Positions 14,868-17,366 of a stretch of DNA of 17,366 nucleotides are shown one piece after another. The notes under the pieces are model-generated. The model was not told the origin of the DNA. It searched no databases and saw nothing but the letters and a program-made list of their open reading frames with translations. Origin of the DNA: an uncultured Bacteroidales bacterium. Lineage in GTDB: Bacteria > Bacteroidota > Bacteroidia > Bacteroidales > Bacteroidaceae. The number at the start of each line of letters is the position of its first letter. The first letter of the stretch is position 1. The DNA is taken from contig CALKIW010000048.1 of the NCBI GenBank assembly GCA_937995875.1, positions 1 to 17,366 of the forward strand. The letters are read 5' to 3'. The position numbers and the translations under genes were made by a program.

Positions 14868-16121
14868 ATGCAACTCAAACAGACCTTCAAAAACGTCAAG
14901 AACGCCAGCAAAACACTTGGCCTCATGACCGACGAAGCGCGCAACAACATACTCAACCGGGTAGCCGATACCATTATTTCGGAAAAATCCACACTGTTGG
15001 AAGCTAACGCCAAAGACCTTGCACGCATGGACAAGGCCAATCCTTTATACGACCGTCTGCAGCTCACAGAAGCCCGTCTCAAAGACATTGCCGACAGTAT
15101 GCGACAGGTTGCAGCCCTCCCCTCTCCATTGGGACATACGCTCAAACACCAAGTACTCGACAATGGAATGGAACTTAAACGCGTCAGCGTTCCATTTGGG
15201 GTTATCGGCGTTATCTATGAAGCCCGACCCAATGTCACATTCGACGTTTTTGCCCTATGCCTCAAAAGCGGCAACGCCTGCATCCTGAAGTGTGGCAAGG
15301 ATGCTGTGGATTCATGTCAGGCCGGTGTAGACCTCATCCACCGTGTATTGCAGAATGAAGGTGCCAATCCCGACATCGTGGCCCTGCTTCCTGCCACTCA
15401 TGAAGCAACGGGCGAGATGCTGCAAGCCAACGATTATATCGACCTGTGCATACCGCGAGGCGGTAAACGGCTCATCAATTTTGTTCGTGACACGGCCAAA
15501 GTACCCGTCATCGAGACCGGTGCAGGCGTGGTGCACTGCTATTTTGATGCCGAAGGCGACCTCGCTATCGGCCAAAGGGTCATAGATAATGCCAAGACAC
15601 GCCGTGTAAGTGTGTGCAACGCGCTCGACACCCTCATCATCAATACCAAACGACTGAACGACCTCCCTTTCCTCTGTAAACCTTTAGCCGAGAAGCAGGT
15701 GAAGATTCACGCCGACCAACGCGCATTCCAAGTACTCCAAAACAACTACCCGGCAGACCTGCTCACCACCATCAACAACGAGGAAGAATGGCACACGGAA
15801 TGGCTGAGCATGCAGATGGGGCTGAAAACCGTAGACTCTATCGATGAAGCCATCGACCATATCGACACCTACGGCAGTGGACACAGCGAGAGTATCGTCA
15901 CCGAAAACAAACAGACTGCCCGTAAGTTCCAAGCCATGGTTGATGCGGCTTGTGTCTACGTCAATACTCCCACGAGCTTCACCGACGGCGGCCAATTCGG
16001 GCTCGGCGCAGAGATAGGCATCAGCACCCAAAAGCTCGGCGCACGCGGACCAATGGCACTTGAAGAAATGACGACCTACAAATGGCTCATTGAAGGAAGA
16101 GGGCAAGTAAGGGAAGGATGA
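14868..16121 (+). CDS. proA: Glutamate-5-semialdehyde dehydrogenase (gamma-glutamyl phosphate reductase)
   Basis: Reduces gamma-glutamyl phosphate with NADPH to glutamate semialdehyde, which cyclises to pyrroline-5-carboxylate for ProC. The 417-residue protein has the aldehyde-dehydrogenase fold landmarks: PFGVIGVIYEARPNVT at 109-124, IPRGGKRLI at 195-203, the catalytic cysteine C250 in RRVSVCNALDTLI and TSFTDGGQFGLGAEIGIST near the end. I chose ATG 14868, giving MQLKQTFKNV, because this matches the usual length of about 417. The frame stays open upstream to a TTG at 14805, but that extension is leader-like. The C-terminus YKWLIEGRGQVREG is close to the family norm. It is the only gene here ending in TGA. 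Confidence 0.97.
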   Translation: MQLKQTFKNVKNASKTLGLMTDEARNNILNRVADTIISEKSTLLEANAKDLARMDKANPLYDRLQLTEARLKDIADSMRQVAALPSPLGHTLKHQVLDNGMELKRVSVPFGVIGVIYEARPNVTFDVFALCLKSGNACILKCGKDAVDSCQAGVDLIHRVLQNEGANPDIVALLPATHEATGEMLQANDYIDLCIPRGGKRLINFVRDTAKVPVIETGAGVVHCYFDAEGDLAIGQRVIDNAKTRRVSVCNALDTLIINTKRLNDLPFLCKPLAEKQVKIHADQRAFQVLQNNYPADLLTTINNEEEWHTEWLSMQMGLKTVDSIDEAIDHIDTYGSGHSESIVTENKQTARKFQAMVDAACVYVNTPTSFTDGGQFGLGAEIGISTQKLGARGPMALEEMTTYKWLIEGRGQVREG

Positions 16122-16130
16122 AGATAGTAG

Positions 16131-16162
16131 AGGGAAGAATGAAGAGATAAGAGAGAAGAATG
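16131..16162 (+). repeat. Second copy of the GAAGAATG-rich repeat
   Basis: Identical at 29 of 32 positions to 8831-8862, in the same orientation and likewise just after a stop codon (10 bases after proA). No inverted partner or S23 remnant accompanies it here. Purine-rich sequence of similar kind continues to about 16180 in the 82-base proA-argF' gap. Confidence 0.7.
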
Positions 16163-16203
16163 AAAGGGAAAATAAGAGATTATAAACAAAAAACTGCAAT
16201 TAT

Positions 16204-17169
16204 ATGATGAAGACGTTTTTTCACGTAGAAGATATTGGCAATCTGACCAAAGCCATAGAAGAAGCAAAAGAGGTAAAAGCAAACCGCTACGATTATCAGA
16301 ATTTGGGCAAAAACAAGACCCTGCTGATGATTTTCTTCAACAACTCGCTGCGTACCCGGCTCTCCACCCAGAAGGCAGCCATGAACCTCGGCATGAATGT
16401 CATCGTACTCGACGTGAACGCCGGCGCGTGGAAGCTGGAGACCGAGCGGGGTGTTATCATGGACGGCGACAAGAGCGAACACCTGCTCGAAGCCATCCCC
16501 GTGATGGGTTGCTACTGCGACATTATTGCCGTGCGCTCGTTTGCAGGTCTCACCGATCGCGAATTCGACTATGCCGAGACCATCGTAAACCAGTTTGTGA
16601 AATATTCGGGCAAGCCCGTTGTAGCTATGGAAACGGCCACCGTGCACCCCCTTCAGGCCTTTGCCGACCTCATCACCATTGAGGAGCACAAGCAGACAGC
16701 ACGTCCCAAGGTTGTCCTCACATGGGCACCCCACTGCCGTGCGCTGCCTCAGGCTGTGCCAAACTCGTTTGCCGAATGGATGAATGCTGCCGATGTTGAT
16801 TTCGTCATTACTCATCCCGAAGGTTACGAGCTCGACCCCCGCTTCGTGGGCAATGCCCAAGTGGAATACGACCAGCGCAAAGCACTCGAAGGAGCCGACT
16901 TCGTTTATGCCAAGAACTGGAGTTGCCCGGGAGTGAAAAATCCAAGCGACTACGGTCAAATTCTCTCCAAAGACATGAGCTGGACCATCGATGCCGAACA
17001 CATGAGCTGGACCAACAACGGCCGGTTCATGCATTGTCTGCCCGTGCGTCGCGGTCTTATCGTCACCGATGACGTGATAGAAGACGAGCGCAGTCTCGTC
17101 ATTCCCGAGGCCGCCAACCGTGAAATTTCAGCCCAAGTGGTACTGAAACGGGTGTTGGAAAGTCTGTAA
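16204..17169 (+). CDS. argF': N-acylornithine carbamoyltransferase, probably N-succinylornithine-specific
   Basis: Transfers the carbamoyl group from carbamoyl phosphate to an N-acylated ornithine. It fits the Bacteroides N-succinylornithine transcarbamylase family along its length rather than ordinary ornithine transcarbamylase. Numbering from the second Met (16207), the carbamoyl-phosphate site is SLRTR at 47-51, HPLQ is at 147-150 and HCLPVRRG at 276-283. Residue 90, in MDGDKSEH, is Ser (codon 16474-16476); from memory the B. fragilis succinyl enzyme has Pro there and the Xanthomonas acetyl enzyme Glu, and Glu to Ser converts the latter to succinyl use. Either ATG (16204 or 16207) could be the start; the second gives the 320-residue form that aligns best. 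It is the last gene of the cluster, followed by a strong terminator. Confidence 0.95.
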   Translation: MMKTFFHVEDIGNLTKAIEEAKEVKANRYDYQNLGKNKTLLMIFFNNSLRTRLSTQKAAMNLGMNVIVLDVNAGAWKLETERGVIMDGDKSEHLLEAIPVMGCYCDIIAVRSFAGLTDREFDYAETIVNQFVKYSGKPVVAMETATVHPLQAFADLITIEEHKQTARPKVVLTWAPHCRALPQAVPNSFAEWMNAADVDFVITHPEGYELDPRFVGNAQVEYDQRKALEGADFVYAKNWSCPGVKNPSDYGQILSKDMSWTIDAEHMSWTNNGRFMHCLPVRRGLIVTDDVIEDERSLVIPEAANREISAQVVLKRVLESL

Positions 17170-17260
17170 AATATCTTTCCAACACATAATAGAGGGATAA
17201 ATACTTAACTGTTATACCAATACAAATAAACGAATAGTGGCATAGTAAAAAGCAATTGCG

Positions 17261-17295
17261 AAGACTGGAAGCCATACTGCTTTCAGTCTTTTTTT
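17261..17295 (+). terminator. Rho-independent terminator of the arginine-proline cluster
   Basis: AAGACTGGAAGC (17261-17272) pairs with GCTTTCAGTCTT (17279-17290) over 12 bp with one G-U pair and a 6-nt loop, followed directly by a run of T to 17295. It lies 91 bases after the argF' stop. On the minus strand the hairpin is followed by a less compact T-rich stretch, so it could also act weakly in the other direction. Confidence 0.88.
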
Positions 17296-17366
17296 ATTCC
17301 CATTTTACATACTTTTTCCTGACTTCGTCATCGTGTCACCCAAAAATCCTCGTCAAAAAGTTTAGC

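Noticed and set aside
17294..17366. Possible 3' end of a minus-strand gene abutting the terminator
   Set aside because: A short frame ends at a TAA at 17294-17296 (DDEVRKKYVKWE), but it is closed by a stop a few codons upstream. Continuing it would need a frameshift, and no family is recognisable.

Overview
The window looks like chromosomal DNA of a Bacteroidales bacterium, most likely Prevotella or a close relative. Four things point there. The transcarbamylase is of the Bacteroides N-succinylornithine type. Several upstream regions carry the Bacteroidetes -7 promoter box (TAnnTTTG), with a perfect -33/-7 pair before argR. Ribosome binding sites are A-rich and weak. The gene order argR, GNAT, argG, argC, argD, proC, then proBA and argF' is one I associate with this phylum. 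Species-level placement is not possible from the sequence alone.

Left part (1-5092, all genes on the minus strand). A sugar-nucleotide epimerase runs off the left edge, and its family similarity stops abruptly about 55 bases from the end. Upstream of it is a decayed ArnT-type lipid A glycosyltransferase with two frameshifts and two in-frame stops. Next come a eukaryotic-type NADP isocitrate dehydrogenase (icd) and an OmpA-domain lipoprotein with a coiled-coil stalk. Strong hairpins follow icd and the lipoprotein gene. A gene-free stretch of about 840 bases (4249-5092) separates the lipoprotein from the divergent arginine cluster. It holds a diverged direct repeat and nested palindromes.

Right part (5093-17169, all genes on the plus strand). 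This is a combined arginine and proline biosynthesis cluster: argR, a GNAT acyltransferase that probably makes the N-acylglutamate, argG, a small PspC membrane protein, argC, argD, proC, an XRE-cupin regulator, an AMP-forming acyl-CoA ligase, proB, proA and the acylornithine transcarbamylase gene argF'. The GNAT, ArgC, ArgD and ArgF' enzymes would act on acylated glutamate and ornithine intermediates, and ArgG makes argininosuccinate from citrulline. ProB, ProA and ProC convert glutamate to proline. N-acylglutamate kinase, the deacylase and argH are not in the window. The residue that separates succinyl- from acetyl-ornithine transcarbamylases is Ser here, which points to the succinyl route. 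A strong terminator closes the cluster at 17261-17295.

Three intergenic gaps inside the cluster hold unexpected DNA. The argC-argD gap carries the C-terminal remnant of a four-helix-bundle (S23/intervening-sequence type) protein between inverted GAAGAATG-rich repeats. A 29/32 match to the left repeat lies 7.3 kb away in the proA-argF' gap. The proB-proA gap holds three imperfect 44-bp tandem repeats. I see no rRNA, tRNA, CRISPR array or transposase gene.
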